A stretch of 64,000 nucleotides of DNA. Source: a bacterium 1xD42-87 (GTDB lineage Bacteria; Bacillota; Clostridia; Lachnospirales; Lachnospiraceae). A program made the position numbers and the translations under genes. The notes beneath the pieces were generated by a model. That model saw only the letters and a program-made list of their open reading frames with translations. It had not been told where the DNA came from and did not search any database. This document shows, in pieces, positions 38,499 through 47,302 of the stretch (its first letter is position 1; each line of letters opens with the position of its first letter). The stretch is taken from the NCBI GenBank assembly GCA_003611805.1, contig RAYM01000017.1, forward strand, positions 108,862 to 172,861, read 5' to 3'.

Positions 38499-39278
38499 AT
38501 GGGTAACGGATTATTACAGAGTATTGCGGACAACGTGATTTTTGTCCTTGTCTGCGTGGGTGTGGCGGCAGCGCTGTTTCTGATTGCCTATGGCACGGAA
38601 AAGACGGTGCAGAAGAAAAACGGGGTGACGGAGCGCATCCTCAGCACGAGAAAGATCACCATGATCGGACTGTTCTCAGCATTGGCGGTGATTCTACATA
38701 TGCTGGATTTCCCGGTTCCGTTTCTGGCACCCGGGTTCTACCAGCTGGATTTCTCCGAGATTCCCGCGCTGGTGGGAGCCTTCGCCTTCGGTCCCGTGGC
38801 AGGCGTGATGATTGAGTTCTGCAAGATTCTCTTAAAGCTGGTAATTAAAGGAACGAGCACAGCCTTTGTGGGAGATCTGGCAAATTTTGTAATCGGCTGC
38901 AGTCTTGTTCTGCCGGCGTCAATCATGTACATGTTTAAGAAAACCAAGAAGAGAGCCGCTGCAGCCTGTGTGGCAGGTTCCGTGATTATGACGGTATTCG
39001 GGTCGGCGTTCAACGGCATCTACCTGCTCCCAGCCTTTTCCAAGCTGTTCGGGATGCCTCTGGAGGCGATTATCGCGGCGGGCGCGGAGATCAACGGCAA
39101 TATTCATAACATAACGAGTTTCGTGATCTTTGCGGTGGCGCCCATGAATATTGTAAAGAGTGTGGCAGCGTCGGGAGTTACCATGCTGATCTATAAACCT
39201 TTGAGCCCGATCCTGAAAAATGCCAGTCCTGTCATGGAGAGACGGGCGGGCGAGATTTCCAATTCGGGAAACGCGTGA
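38499..39278 (+). CDS. ribU: Riboflavin ECF transporter substrate-binding component RibU
   Basis: A 259-residue membrane protein with about six segments. ILSTRKITMIGLFSALAVILHMLDFPVPF and FYQLDFSEIPALVGAFAFGPVAG are the RibU signature around the flavin pocket. About 45 extra N-terminal residues form an additional membrane segment, longer than most RibU (about 190-200 residues). It imports riboflavin with the shared ECF energising module. FMN riboswitch control fits. AAGGAGG precedes the ATG. Confidence 0.93.
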   Translation: MGNGLLQSIADNVIFVLVCVGVAAALFLIAYGTEKTVQKKNGVTERILSTRKITMIGLFSALAVILHMLDFPVPFLAPGFYQLDFSEIPALVGAFAFGPVAGVMIEFCKILLKLVIKGTSTAFVGDLANFVIGCSLVLPASIMYMFKKTKKRAAAACVAGSVIMTVFGSAFNGIYLLPAFSKLFGMPLEAIIAAGAEINGNIHNITSFVIFAVAPMNIVKSVAASGVTMLIYKPLSPILKNASPVMERRAGEISNSGNA

Positions 39279-39320
39279 TGTATAAACGGTGAAAAAGGGG
39301 TTAATATACTATTCGAGAGA

Positions 39321-39362
39321 GAAAATACTACTTTTCCGCGGGGAAGTAGTATTTTCTTTTTT
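39321..39362 (+). terminator. Terminator after ribU
   Basis: A perfect 13-bp stem, GAAAATACTACTT (39321-39333) with AAGTAGTATTTTC (39344-39356), then six T. Confidence 0.9.
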
Positions 39363-39506
39363 GTAAGGTTCCTGTAAGATTTTTGTAAGATTCCTATTGT
39401 AAAATAGTGAAAAGATGGCAGGGAGCGCAGCGCGACAAATTGGCAGAGGATTTTAAGAATGATTTAAGATTTTGCTGTGCTTCTTTTAAGAAAGCGATGC
39501 TAAGAT
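39362..39506 (+). promoter_or_regulatory. Two arrays of phased direct repeats before the efflux operon
   Basis: First array: TGTAAG at 39362, 39373 and 39384, then TGTAAA at 39398 overlapping a TAAAAT -10-like box. Second array: TTTAAGA at 39452, 39463 and 39485 (11 and 22 bases apart), followed by TAAGAT at 39501-39506. Spacing by one helical turn where a -35 box should lie is typical of binding sites for OmpR/PhoB-type response regulators. The regulator is not in this window. Confidence 0.5.
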
Positions 39507-39618
39507 AGAAAATGTGAAAAAAGTGAATCAAAAGGCAGCTCTGTTTCGTTATAACATAGAGAAACTTGTACAGCTTAGCATATACATAATATGGAAGGAA
39601 AGAAAGGAACGTAGTATC

Positions 39619-40314
39619 ATGGGGACATTGGTGGAAATCCGGGATATCTGCAAGGTCTACAATCCCGGGGAAAATGAAGTGAAGGCGCTGGATCATGTGA
39701 GCCTGACCATCGGGGAAGGCGAGTTCGTGGCGATTATCGGGCATTCCGGCTCGGGGAAGTCCACGCTGATGAACATGCTTGGATGTCTGGATGTGCCCAC
39801 AAGCGGCAGTTATTTCCTGCACGGGCATGATGTGGGCAGCATGTCGGACGACGAGCTTTCGGACATCCGCAATCAGGAGATCGGCTTTGTCTTTCAGGGA
39901 TTTAACCTGATTCCCAGCCTGACGGCGGTGGAGAACGTGGAACTGCCATTGATTTACCGGGGCGTTGGAAAGAAAGAGCGGCTGGAGCTGTCGGAGAAAG
40001 CACTCGACAAGGTGGGACTGGCAAAACGAAAGACTCACAAGCCGTCCGAGATGTCCGGAGGGCAGCAGCAGAGGGTGGCGATCGCCAGAGCGATTGCGCA
40101 GGCGCCGCCCATCATTCTGGCGGACGAACCGACGGGAAACTTAGATTCCGGATCCACGAGGGAGATCATGGATATTTTGCGCGGACTGCACGAGGAGGGC
40201 AGGACAGTGATCCTGATCACCCATGACGACGAGATTGCGGCGCGGGCGAAACGCGTCATAAAGATTATGGACGGAAAAATAGAGGAGGATTATGAAAATG
40301 TTTCGGAAGGCTAA
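39619..40314 (+). CDS. ABC transporter ATPase, MacB/LolD type
   Basis: A 231-residue ATPase starting at ATG 39619. Walker A GHSGSGKST, signature MSGGQQQRVAIARAI, Walker B ILADEPTGNLD, and GFVFQGFNLIPSLTAVENVELP, the typical Q-loop of the MacB/FtsE-like class. With the adaptor and FtsX-like permease downstream it forms a tripartite-type exporter adapted to Gram-positives, probably for antimicrobial peptides or other amphiphiles. The next start lies inside its 3' end. Confidence 0.92.
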   Translation: MGTLVEIRDICKVYNPGENEVKALDHVSLTIGEGEFVAIIGHSGSGKSTLMNMLGCLDVPTSGSYFLHGHDVGSMSDDELSDIRNQEIGFVFQGFNLIPSLTAVENVELPLIYRGVGKKERLELSEKALDKVGLAKRKTHKPSEMSGGQQQRVAIARAIAQAPPIILADEPTGNLDSGSTREIMDILRGLHEEGRTVILITHDDEIAARAKRVIKIMDGKIEEDYENVSEG

Positions 40315-41899
40315 GAATAAGGCGGAAAATGCGGCTGAAAATACAGAAATGATGCCGAAAAAGGAGAAGACTCCCATGGACAGGGAAAAGAAGAAAAAGA
40401 TTCGACGCCGGGTGATCGCGGGCGTGCTGTCGGTTCTCGTTGTGGCTTTTTTTGTAAGAAATTCCCTGATGGCAAAGAACATGGCTCCGATGGTAACTAC
40501 CGTGGCGGTCACGAAGGGAGATGTGGAGCAGATCCTGAGCACCGGCGGCACGGTGAAGAGCGATGAGACGAGGACTTACTTCGCGCCCCTGTCCGTGGAA
40601 GTGGGCGAAGTGATGGTGAGCACCGGCGATACGGTGAAAAAGGGCGAAGTGATGCTCACATTTGACGAGAAGGCTCTGGCCGAGGAAAAACAGGCGGCGG
40701 AGTATAAGATGGCTTCCAACGAGGGCGGATATGAGAGCTCCGTACATAAAAATAATGAGTATGTGGCGGACCTGTCTGAGGCAAACCGCAATCTTCCCGT
40801 GCTGGAACAGCAGATCGCGGATAACGAAAAGCTGCTGGATGAGTTGAACAAAAAGATAGAGGAGAAGAAGGCAGGTTGGAATTACAACGGCACGAATCTG
40901 AATGTCTCCGTTATGGAGTGGCAGAGTATCATCGCCCAGGATGAGGAGGCGCTGGCAGATATCAGTGAGAGAGAGGCGAGAGGAGAGCTGAGTGATTACA
41001 GCGAAGATGAGATCAAAGAGATGCGCAATGAGGCGGAGATCAAACTCGCAAACGACAGGGAGACTCTTCTGAACCTTCAGATTCAGACCCAGTACAACGG
41101 CTATGAGGAAGGGTATAATAAGGAAGTCAGGGATCTGCAGCGGCAGGCGAAGGATGTGGAAGAACTGATCGCTTCTTACAAGGAGTACCAGGCGGAGATG
41201 AAGTCCCAGAAAGCTTCTTCCGAGAGCGGCGTTCTGGATGCGGGCGGCAAGGCGAAGCTGGAGGCGGATACGGCGCTTGAGACGCTGACCAATCAGGGAA
41301 AGCTGGACGCCATTGCCGAGGTGGAAAACGGGCTGAAAGCCGATTTCGGCGGTGTGGTCACAGAGCTTGAGGCGGTTGCCGGACAGCCGCCCACGGAGAG
41401 CGGAAAGCTGGTGACCATAGAGAGCACGGAGAAAGTGTATGTGAGACTGAGTGTCTCCAAGTATGATCTGGAAAAGATTGCCGAAGGACAGAAGGCGGAT
41501 ATCGATATCGCGGGAAAGACCTACGAGGGCACGGTGAGCAAGATTGACGGCATGGCGACCCAGAATAACAGCGGCGCCATGGTGGTAGGTGTGGATGTCA
41601 ATATCGACAATCCGGATGAGAATATCTTTCTGGGCGTGGAGGCAAAGGTCTATGTCCACATGGCGAAGGCGGAGGGGGTAATTACGGTACCTCTCGAGGT
41701 GATCAACAGCGACCGTGACGGTGACTTCGTGTATGTGGAGGAGAACGGCGTGGTGGCGAAGAAGCGCATTACAACGGGTATCGCGTCTGACAGCGTCAGC
41801 GAGGTGAAGGAGGGACTTGCGGAAGGCGAAAGCGTAATTATGGCGAACGGCATGGAATTTGAGGACGGCACGGCGGTCACGGCGATGCCGATGCCATAG
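40292..41899 (+). CDS. MacA/HlyD-like efflux adaptor
   Basis: A 535-residue membrane-fusion-type protein. One N-terminal membrane anchor (RRVIAGVLSVLVVAFFVRN), biotinyl-lipoyl halves (VEVGEVMVSTGDTVKKGEVMLTFD at the start, split by a long hairpin), a coiled-coil insert at about residues 130-310 and C-terminal beta-barrel domains (RLSVSKYDLEKIAEGQKADI). It would sit outside the membrane and connect substrate release to the permease. Overlaps the ATPase gene by 23 bases. Confidence 0.88.
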   Translation: MKMFRKAKNKAENAAENTEMMPKKEKTPMDREKKKKIRRRVIAGVLSVLVVAFFVRNSLMAKNMAPMVTTVAVTKGDVEQILSTGGTVKSDETRTYFAPLSVEVGEVMVSTGDTVKKGEVMLTFDEKALAEEKQAAEYKMASNEGGYESSVHKNNEYVADLSEANRNLPVLEQQIADNEKLLDELNKKIEEKKAGWNYNGTNLNVSVMEWQSIIAQDEEALADISEREARGELSDYSEDEIKEMRNEAEIKLANDRETLLNLQIQTQYNGYEEGYNKEVRDLQRQAKDVEELIASYKEYQAEMKSQKASSESGVLDAGGKAKLEADTALETLTNQGKLDAIAEVENGLKADFGGVVTELEAVAGQPPTESGKLVTIESTEKVYVRLSVSKYDLEKIAEGQKADIDIAGKTYEGTVSKIDGMATQNNSGAMVVGVDVNIDNPDENIFLGVEAKVYVHMAKAEGVITVPLEVINSDRDGDFVYVEENGVVAKKRITTGIASDSVSEVKEGLAEGESVIMANGMEFEDGTAVTAMPMP

Positions 41900-42009
41900 C
41901 GCAAAAAGAAGTTCTAAGGACGTCCCGCCACAGGACAGGGACAAAGTCAGCAAAGATGGCTTGGAAGTTCTATGCTTTGCGCGGGAAAATGCCGGAAAAC
42001 GGCATTCTC
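41899..42009 (+). repeat. Structured intergenic repeat, copy C
   Basis: Begins at the last base of the adaptor stop codon. Outer GCGCAAA / TTTGCGC; inner GTCCC / GGGAC; AAGTCAGC...GGCTT; final AAAATGCC / GGCATT hairpin. Shares GACGTCCCGCCA, GGACAGGGAC and CTTGGAAGTTCT with copies B and D. Confidence 0.8.
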
Positions 42010-42038
42010 CGAACGACTAGAAAAAGATAGGGGACAAA

Positions 42039-43265
42039 ATGGGACAGATATGGGAATACATAAAAATCGCCTTGATGAATATTAAGACGAATAAAGGGCG
42101 CTCCGCCCTCACCATGCTGGGTATTATCATCGGTATCGCTTCCGTCATTATGATTATCTCTATTGGTAACGGAGTGCGAAGCTCTGTCAACGAGGAGCTG
42201 GAAAACATGGGAGGCGGTCTGATTGCCATTTACACCAATGATAATGAGGAAGGCAACGACGTGAAGTTTACGGAGGAAGACTTTGCGCTGATCAAGGAAA
42301 AGGTGGAGCATGTGAAAGGTGCAACGGCGCAGTATGGCTACTATGGCGCAACAGCAAGAGGACGAAAGGGCGCTGACTTTATGGCGATTCTTAACGGTGG
42401 AAATACGGCGCTGCAGTATGCAATTGGCAACGAGCCGATTGTCAGGGGCAGATATTTTTCCCAGAGTGAGTGCGATGCGGCAAGCATGGTCTGCGTCATC
42501 ACGGAGAGCGCAGCCAGATCCCTGTTTGGTACCACGGATGTGGTGGGCATGAGCTTCGAGCTTACCCTCTGGGATGTGAGTCAGGATCTGCGGATCGTGG
42601 GTATCAGACAGGATACGCCGGCAGGTCTTATTTCCGCTATGAGCGGCAGTGGTTATTTGCAGGTGGAGATGCCGCTATCAGCCATGGCATCCGGCTATGG
42701 GCTGTGGATCGGCGAATTCAGCCAGCTCTATGTGGTGGCGGAGAGCTCAGAATATGTGACGCAGGTGGCGGCAGACACCATCAATCTTCTGGAAAATCGC
42801 TATAACGTGCGGGGAGAAAACAAGATTATGATGGAGAGCTTTGCGGATTATTCGGCTCAGTATGATCAGATCCTCAGTATGCTCACGCTGTTTATCTCCT
42901 TCGTGGCGGCGATTTCGCTTCTTGTTGGCGGTATTGGCGTTATGAATATTATGCTTGTGTCTGTGACGGAGCGGACGCGGGAGATCGGTATCCGCAAGTC
43001 GCTTGGGGCGAGAACAAAGTCGATACTCTTACAGTTTTTGGCAGAGGCTGGTATTATTACCCTGATCGGCGGTCTGATTGGTATTTTACTTGGTGCGCTC
43101 GGTGCAAGGGCGGTCTGCGGCGCCATGGGTTTTGCGGCGCAGATCAATGTATCCACGGTGATTATCGCGGCGGCATTTTCCTCGGGCGTCGGTATCTTCT
43201 TCGGCATTTACCCGGCGAGGAAGGCGGCGAAGTTAAGCCCGATTGAGGCGCTGCGGCATGAGTAA
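42039..43265 (+). CDS. ABC transporter permease, MacB/FtsX type
   Basis: A 408-residue permease. First membrane segment with TNKGRSALTMLGIIIGIASVIMIISIG, a large extracellular MacB-PCD domain (about 55-280), then three C-terminal membrane segments (LLVGGIGVMNIMLVSVTER, LIGGLIGILLGALGA, FFGIYPARKAAKLSPIEALR). Together with the ATPase and adaptor it forms the exporter. Separated from the adaptor by repeat copy C; terminator follows. Confidence 0.92.
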   Translation: MGQIWEYIKIALMNIKTNKGRSALTMLGIIIGIASVIMIISIGNGVRSSVNEELENMGGGLIAIYTNDNEEGNDVKFTEEDFALIKEKVEHVKGATAQYGYYGATARGRKGADFMAILNGGNTALQYAIGNEPIVRGRYFSQSECDAASMVCVITESAARSLFGTTDVVGMSFELTLWDVSQDLRIVGIRQDTPAGLISAMSGSGYLQVEMPLSAMASGYGLWIGEFSQLYVVAESSEYVTQVAADTINLLENRYNVRGENKIMMESFADYSAQYDQILSMLTLFISFVAAISLLVGGIGVMNIMLVSVTERTREIGIRKSLGARTKSILLQFLAEAGIITLIGGLIGILLGALGARAVCGAMGFAAQINVSTVIIAAAFSSGVGIFFGIYPARKAAKLSPIEALRHE

Positions 43266-43302
43266 AGGGGCGGGAGTAATTTATCTTATTATAAAAATGA
43301 AG

Positions 43303-43332
43303 GAGAATGGGATAGTTCCATTCTCTTTTTTT
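43303..43332 (+). terminator. Terminator of the efflux operon
   Basis: GAGAATGG (43303-43310) pairs with CCATTCTC (43318-43325), then seven T. Confidence 0.88.
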
Positions 43333-43538
43333 AGTATTATGGTATAGTATTTATGTAATTGAAGCGGTTGGACAGCGATAAGGCAGTATTAAAAAGTCCG
43401 TTTTATTGTACACATGAGATGCTATTATGGGATTTGAGGATGGCGAAAAGATAAATTGCCGCCTTTGAAACAAACAAGACATGTTGCGACAATCGCTGGG
43501 ATCATGGAAAACAGAGCACGAAGGGCGTTTGAAGAAAA

Positions 43539-44116
43539 ATGACATTCGAGAAATACATAGACGAAAGTATTAGGAGCAAATTTGAATTTCATAATTATGG
43601 ACATGCGTTGGAAATGAATCACCTATTCCTAAAAAATTCGATGATGTTTTATACCCTTATGGCTGGAGAGAAATACGGATCAGCGGCGATTTGACAGTGA
43701 AAAAGTATCCAAGGCAGAGCGTTCAGAGAAGAGGAAGGTTTGCAGATATTCCCTATGAGACAGAGATGATAGAGGGCTATATTGATGGGCATAATATTGA
43801 CTTTCTGAAAAACAGGGTGGCTTTTGATTTAGAGTGGAACAGTAAGGATCAGACATTTGATCGGGATTTGCTGGCAATGCGGACTTATTTTGACTGCGGA
43901 TTAATTGATGTAGGGGTTATCGTAACAAGAAGCGAAGAACTGAATGATATTTTTAGAAAAGAAAAAGATAACATGGGAAATTCTTTAATAAGAAAATATG
44001 GTGCCAGTACTACTTGGATTGGAAAATTAATTTATAGACTTGATTCACGCCGCAATGGCGGGTGCCCGATCTTGGCGATAGGAATCAGAAAGGAATGTGT
44101 GGAAGGATATGACTGA
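43539..44116 (+). pseudogene. Frameshifted BglII-like type II restriction endonuclease
   Basis: ATG 43539 opens MTFEKYIDESIRSKFEFHNY and runs in one frame to about 43612; the homologous continuation PIPKKFDDVLYPYGWRE then lies in a second frame that runs to 44116. The 3' part shows RISGDLTVKKYPRQ, VAFDLEWNSKDQTFDRDLLAMR and GLIDVGVIVTRS, resembling the BglII family catalytic core (acidic residues and E-x-K-like segment). A frameshift, and possibly a deletion of the helical N-terminal region, breaks the gene. No cognate methyltransferase is present. The restriction assignment is by motif recall. Confidence 0.6.
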
Positions 44117-44168
44117 CTTAGAGAATACGATAGAAGGATTACAGCAGTTCACCAAAGGTAAAAAATAA
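44109..44168 (+). other. Short open frame after the broken endonuclease
   Basis: ATG 44109 to TAA 44166-44168 encodes 19 residues (MTDLENTIEGLQQFTKGKK), overlapping the endonuclease end. It could be the start of a lost partner gene, for example a methyltransferase, cut short by rearrangement. Too short to assign. Confidence 0.25.
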
Positions 44169-44219
44169 AATGGCATAATGCCCAAATATTAGTTATCTGT
44201 TTTGGTAAACATTGTTATC

Positions 44220-44235
44220 TTAAATGGTGATGAAT
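44220..44235. repeat. Left attachment repeat (attL) of the prophage
   Basis: TTAAATGGTGATGAAT, identical to 57220-57235. The flanking bases differ on both sides, so the repeat is exactly 16 bp. The two copies are 13,000 bp apart and bracket all phage genes. Confidence 0.75.
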
Positions 44236-44478
44236 GGTAATTTGCAACAATAAAATCAAGAATTGAAATTTTTTGTGATAATTTCACAATAAAACAGGCT
44301 GTATATGACCCTGATCTGAGGGCTTACAGCCTGTCTGTTTTGTGTATTTTTACTAAAGCCTAATTTTGGCGTACAGGAAATAAAGGTACTTTGTGTACCA
44401 TTCCGTCACCCCCAACCCCCTTGCCCGCACATAAGCGGCTTGAGGGACACCCGCTAAGTGCCCCTCCCAAGGGGGCTG
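44236..44478. other. Left end of prophage, no gene
   Basis: Non-coding stretch between attL and the transposase. It contains a terminator-like hairpin, AGGCTGTA (44298-44305) pairing with TACAGCCT (44325-44332), followed on the plus strand by GTCTGTTTTG, and a second GC-rich hairpin GCCCCT / AGGGGGC just past the transposase stop that could end its minus-strand transcript. Confidence 0.5.
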
Positions 44479-45519
44479 TTATACAACTGCTATCCCTGAC
44501 TCCTTTTTGAAAAGATTACTTGAGAGACCGCCGAAAATCTTCCGGGGGTAATTGTTTATCCATGTCTCCACAGCGGATACCTGGGCAGGGGTAACATCAT
44601 CAAAGTTTGTCCCCTTCGGGAAAAAGCGGCGTATCATGCGGTTTATGTTCTCGTTTGTGCCGCGCTCATAACTGCTATAAGGGTGGCAGTAGTAAACGGT
44701 TGTCCGGGGCTGTTTTGTAGATATGCTCTTTTCTATCCCTTTTGCATCCAGAAATTCCACGCCGTTATCACAAGTGATCGTTCTGAACTTTTCCCGGAAT
44801 GCCTTGCTTCCGTACTTCTTCTCAAGCCGGTTAAGGGCACGGACTACCGTGCAGGATTTTTTGTTCCTGATCTTCATGATGATCTCTTCCCGGCTCATGC
44901 GTTCAGAGAGTACCAGCAGGCAGGAAAGCCCTGTGTTCTGTGCGCTGACGACCGTGTCCATTTCCCAATGTCCATAGTCTTCCCTATCAAGCACAGATTT
45001 TGGGCGTTCCTCTATGGAGCGACCTTTGCGGTTATTTAGTGAAACTGTAGACTTTTCCTCTTTCTTCTTTTTCTTCCCGGGCTTCTTATAAGGCAGATCG
45101 GCATTACTGGCATTCAAAAACAGCCCCATGTCAAGATAGTTATAGATCGTCTTAGGGCAGAGTGTTGTACTAAATCGTAGCCCTTCGTTCTCGGCGTGCC
45201 TGATCAGGGCTTCCGGGGAATACTTTTTCTCCCGGATCATAGTCTCTATGTATGCAGCAAGCTGGTAGTCTGCCCCGATCTTTAGATTGCGTCCCCGGTT
45301 AGATGTGGATTTTTCATAGACCATCTGGGCGTAGTCTGCTTTATAGACATAGTGTTCCGCCAGGAGGGAGTCGAGCTGCTTGACCGTCCCCCGTTCGATC
45401 TCTTTGTAGAGCGTGTTGTACTTGATACCGAGGACTTTTGCAATTTTTGGCTTAGTGTACTTTTCTCTTAACAGCAGCTCAATTTCATACCTTTGTCTTT
45501 CCGTGATGTAGTTTCCCAT
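44479..45519 (-). CDS. IS30-family DDE transposase, candidate phage integrase
   Basis: A 346-residue transposase. N-terminal helix-turn-helix (RQRYEIELLLREKYTKPKIA), catalytic Asp188 in HWEMDTVV, Asp251 in TCDNGVEF and Glu285 in SYERGTNENINRMIRR, with 33 residues between the last two as in IS30. All three are intact, so it should be active. It lies at the extreme left of the prophage and is the only recombinase in it. IS30-like transposases are known in filamentous Spiroplasma phages. It may catalyse integration, although a 16-bp direct repeat is long for an IS30 target duplication. A passenger IS without obvious terminal repeats is the alternative. Confidence 0.9.
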   Translation of the reverse strand: MGNYITERQRYEIELLLREKYTKPKIAKVLGIKYNTLYKEIERGTVKQLDSLLAEHYVYKADYAQMVYEKSTSNRGRNLKIGADYQLAAYIETMIREKKYSPEALIRHAENEGLRFSTTLCPKTIYNYLDMGLFLNASNADLPYKKPGKKKKKEEKSTVSLNNRKGRSIEERPKSVLDREDYGHWEMDTVVSAQNTGLSCLLVLSERMSREEIIMKIRNKKSCTVVRALNRLEKKYGSKAFREKFRTITCDNGVEFLDAKGIEKSISTKQPRTTVYYCHPYSSYERGTNENINRMIRRFFPKGTNFDDVTPAQVSAVETWINNYPRKIFGGLSSNLFKKESGIAVV

Positions 45520-45545
45520 AAAATTCCCCCTTTTTCCACTGTGTC

Positions 45546-45611
45546 ATAAAAATACCCTGTCATAAAGGGTGAAATGAACGCTGCGCGCCCTTTACAACAG
45601 GATATTTTTAT
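45546..45611. repeat. Long inverted repeat upstream of the transposase
   Basis: Arms of 24 bases at 45546-45569 and 45588-45611 match with three mismatches around an 18-base loop (TGAAATGAACGCTGCGCG). It starts 26 bases upstream of the transposase start. It could be the transposase binding end, its operator, or an origin/packaging hairpin of the single-stranded genome. Confidence 0.65.
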
Positions 45612-46249
45612 GTGGCTGTTATTTTCTTTTTACTTAAGAGTCAGACTGTGATCTGAACTTGCCGCGTCTTTATGTTGTGCCGCAGACGCGCTAAAGCAGG
45701 GTATTTCCGCATGGGTACTTATTAGTCCGGACTCGTCCTAAAAACCTTGTGTTGCCTACGGTGGGCGTAGCCCTCCGGCACAGCGGTAAGATTTTAAGTC
45801 CCCCCTGAATCCCCCGAGGGGGACTTATACTTGTGGTTTTATGTTGTGGCTTACAATATCAGTTATCCAAGGCGTCCGTTTTCTGGTTCCCTGCCCTGTC
45901 CTTTCTCCGTGACCGACTCCGTATATCAGGACCCCGGATATGCTCCATGTGACTATAACATTTTCCATCCCTGAGTCAAGCACCAGAAAAATTTTTATGA
46001 ACATAAAACTTTTTTATAAAAAGACATAAAAAACTTTTATATAAAATTTTTTCTTTTCCTCCGGAATGCCTGACACAGGGCTGGAAAACGTTAAAAACAG
46101 TCACGAGCATACCCGAAGTCCCGATATACGAAGCCAGTCCCGGAAGAAAGGAGCGGGGCAGAGTACCAGAAAACTACATACGGAGCTCCCCTCAGAGCCC
46201 TCTACCAAAGCCAATTTTTAAGGCTGTGAAAGCCGGAAAGGAATCAGGA
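45612..46249. other. Non-coding region with hairpins
   Basis: No gene found in about 640 bases. A perfect 9-bp inverted repeat AAGTCCCCC (45796-45804) / GGGGGACTT (45818-45826) and a weaker GC-rich pairing near 45650-45690 are visible. In a small ssDNA phage genome such an intergenic region may hold regulatory or packaging structures. Its right end is very AT-rich around 46000-46050. Confidence 0.4.
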
Positions 46250-46429
46250 ATGGACGAAAAATACCTAAACATGATAGCAGATGAAATGATAAAAAATTCA
46301 ACACTTGATGAAAGCCAGCTGATCGGCGCTGAATTCTTCTGGACCATGGAGTGGAAATACCCGGACATGACGATAAGGGACTGCAACAAAGTACAAAACA
46401 TGATCCGGGACAAAATAATTGGCATATAG
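46250..46429 (+). CDS. Small plus-strand phage protein
   Basis: A 59-residue frame from ATG 46250, preceded by AAAGGAATCAGGA. Acidic and soluble (DEKYLNMIADEMIKNSTLDE), with FFWTMEWKYPDMT in the middle. It reads opposite to most phage genes and converges on the 273-aa protein. No family recognised; an accessory or host-interaction gene is possible. Confidence 0.5.
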   Translation: MDEKYLNMIADEMIKNSTLDESQLIGAEFFWTMEWKYPDMTIRDCNKVQNMIRDKIIGI

Positions 46430-46461
46430 GCAAAACAGGCGGGATTGACCCGCCTATTTTC

Positions 46462-47283
46462 TCATGTTTTCCCCATTACTTTTCCATCTTCGCCATAACA
46501 TTGATTGAGACGGAAAAAGTAATCATGCCCATTCTTGTAAATCAGGTCACAGACAGTATTTCCATACATAAGCTTACCATTGCGGTCAAACACATTAAAT
46601 ACAACGTTATCATCCAGCGCGTCACAGTTGCGGACAATATTCTGCCTGACAATGCCGCGGCTGGAGTCATACTTTTTCATGTCAAACAACTTCTTCTCCT
46701 CTTTTTTCTCCAGTTGCGTTGACGCAACTGGATCATCCTTACCCTTTTTTATCAGCCCATCCAAAAAATCAAAAGCCTCCTCCATGGATTTTTCTAATTT
46801 TCGAAGGCTTTTCTTATATTCACGGATCTGCTTTACCGTCATATCCGGCGTAATTTTTTTCCTGTCTTCATCTGAAAGCGGCAGCATCTCACACAGCTGG
46901 GTATAAGAGTAATCCTTCCAACGCTCAGATAAATCCATTGCACAGCCAATACTTTTACATCCGGCACTGACTTTTACATCATGGGATGCATTAAACTGCA
47001 GATACACGTTGATACATCTTGAAACCGCACCCTTATCAAGCCCAAGGTTCACATCGCAAAATTCCTCAAGCGTCAGGTACCCGAAATCCTTATAATATTC
47101 ATGCATCTTAAATTCCTGCAGGTGGAACCCAAGCCGGATATAATATTTCCGAATATCCGTCAGATCAGTATACAGATATTTCAAAGAACCGTAAGCTTCA
47201 GCACGGGGATCACCATCGAAAGTAAAATCACCAAGTACCACATCAATATCAGAATCTTTTGTCATAAGACTTGCAGTCTTCAT
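46462..47283 (-). CDS. Phage protein of unknown function (273 aa)
   Basis: Start placed at ATG 47283 (MKTASLMTK), five bases after GGAGGG; a longer frame starting at 47301 has no site. Helical N-terminal half with YLTLEEFCDVNLGLDKGAVSRC, which looks like a helix-turn-helix, then DLSERWKDYSYTQLCEMLPL and MTVKQIREYKKSLRKLE, a pattern found in regulatory or replication accessory proteins of Firmicute mobile elements. The C-terminal 60 residues (IVFNVFDRNGKLMYGN-like) form a separate beta-rich module. DNA binding is inferred only. A composite operator lies directly upstream at 47303-47338. Confidence 0.6.
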   Translation of the reverse strand: MKTASLMTKDSDIDVVLGDFTFDGDPRAEAYGSLKYLYTDLTDIRKYYIRLGFHLQEFKMHEYYKDFGYLTLEEFCDVNLGLDKGAVSRCINVYLQFNASHDVKVSAGCKSIGCAMDLSERWKDYSYTQLCEMLPLSDEDRKKITPDMTVKQIREYKKSLRKLEKSMEEAFDFLDGLIKKGKDDPVASTQLEKKEEKKLFDMKKYDSSRGIVRQNIVRNCDALDDNVVFNVFDRNGKLMYGNTVCDLIYKNGHDYFFRLNQCYGEDGKVMGKT

Positions 47284-47302
47284 ATTTTCCCTCCATTTCA
47301 TA

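Noticed and set aside
40265..41953. 562-residue minus-strand frame across the efflux adaptor
   Set aside because: Composition is His/Leu/Arg-rich as expected for the antisense of a GC-rich coding frame; the plus-strand adaptor is clear and overlaps its neighbour in operon style.
46711..46732. Perfect hairpin CCAGTTGCG / CGCAACTGG as a terminator
   Set aside because: It lies inside the 273-aa coding frame, has no following T-run on either strand and encodes ordinary residues.
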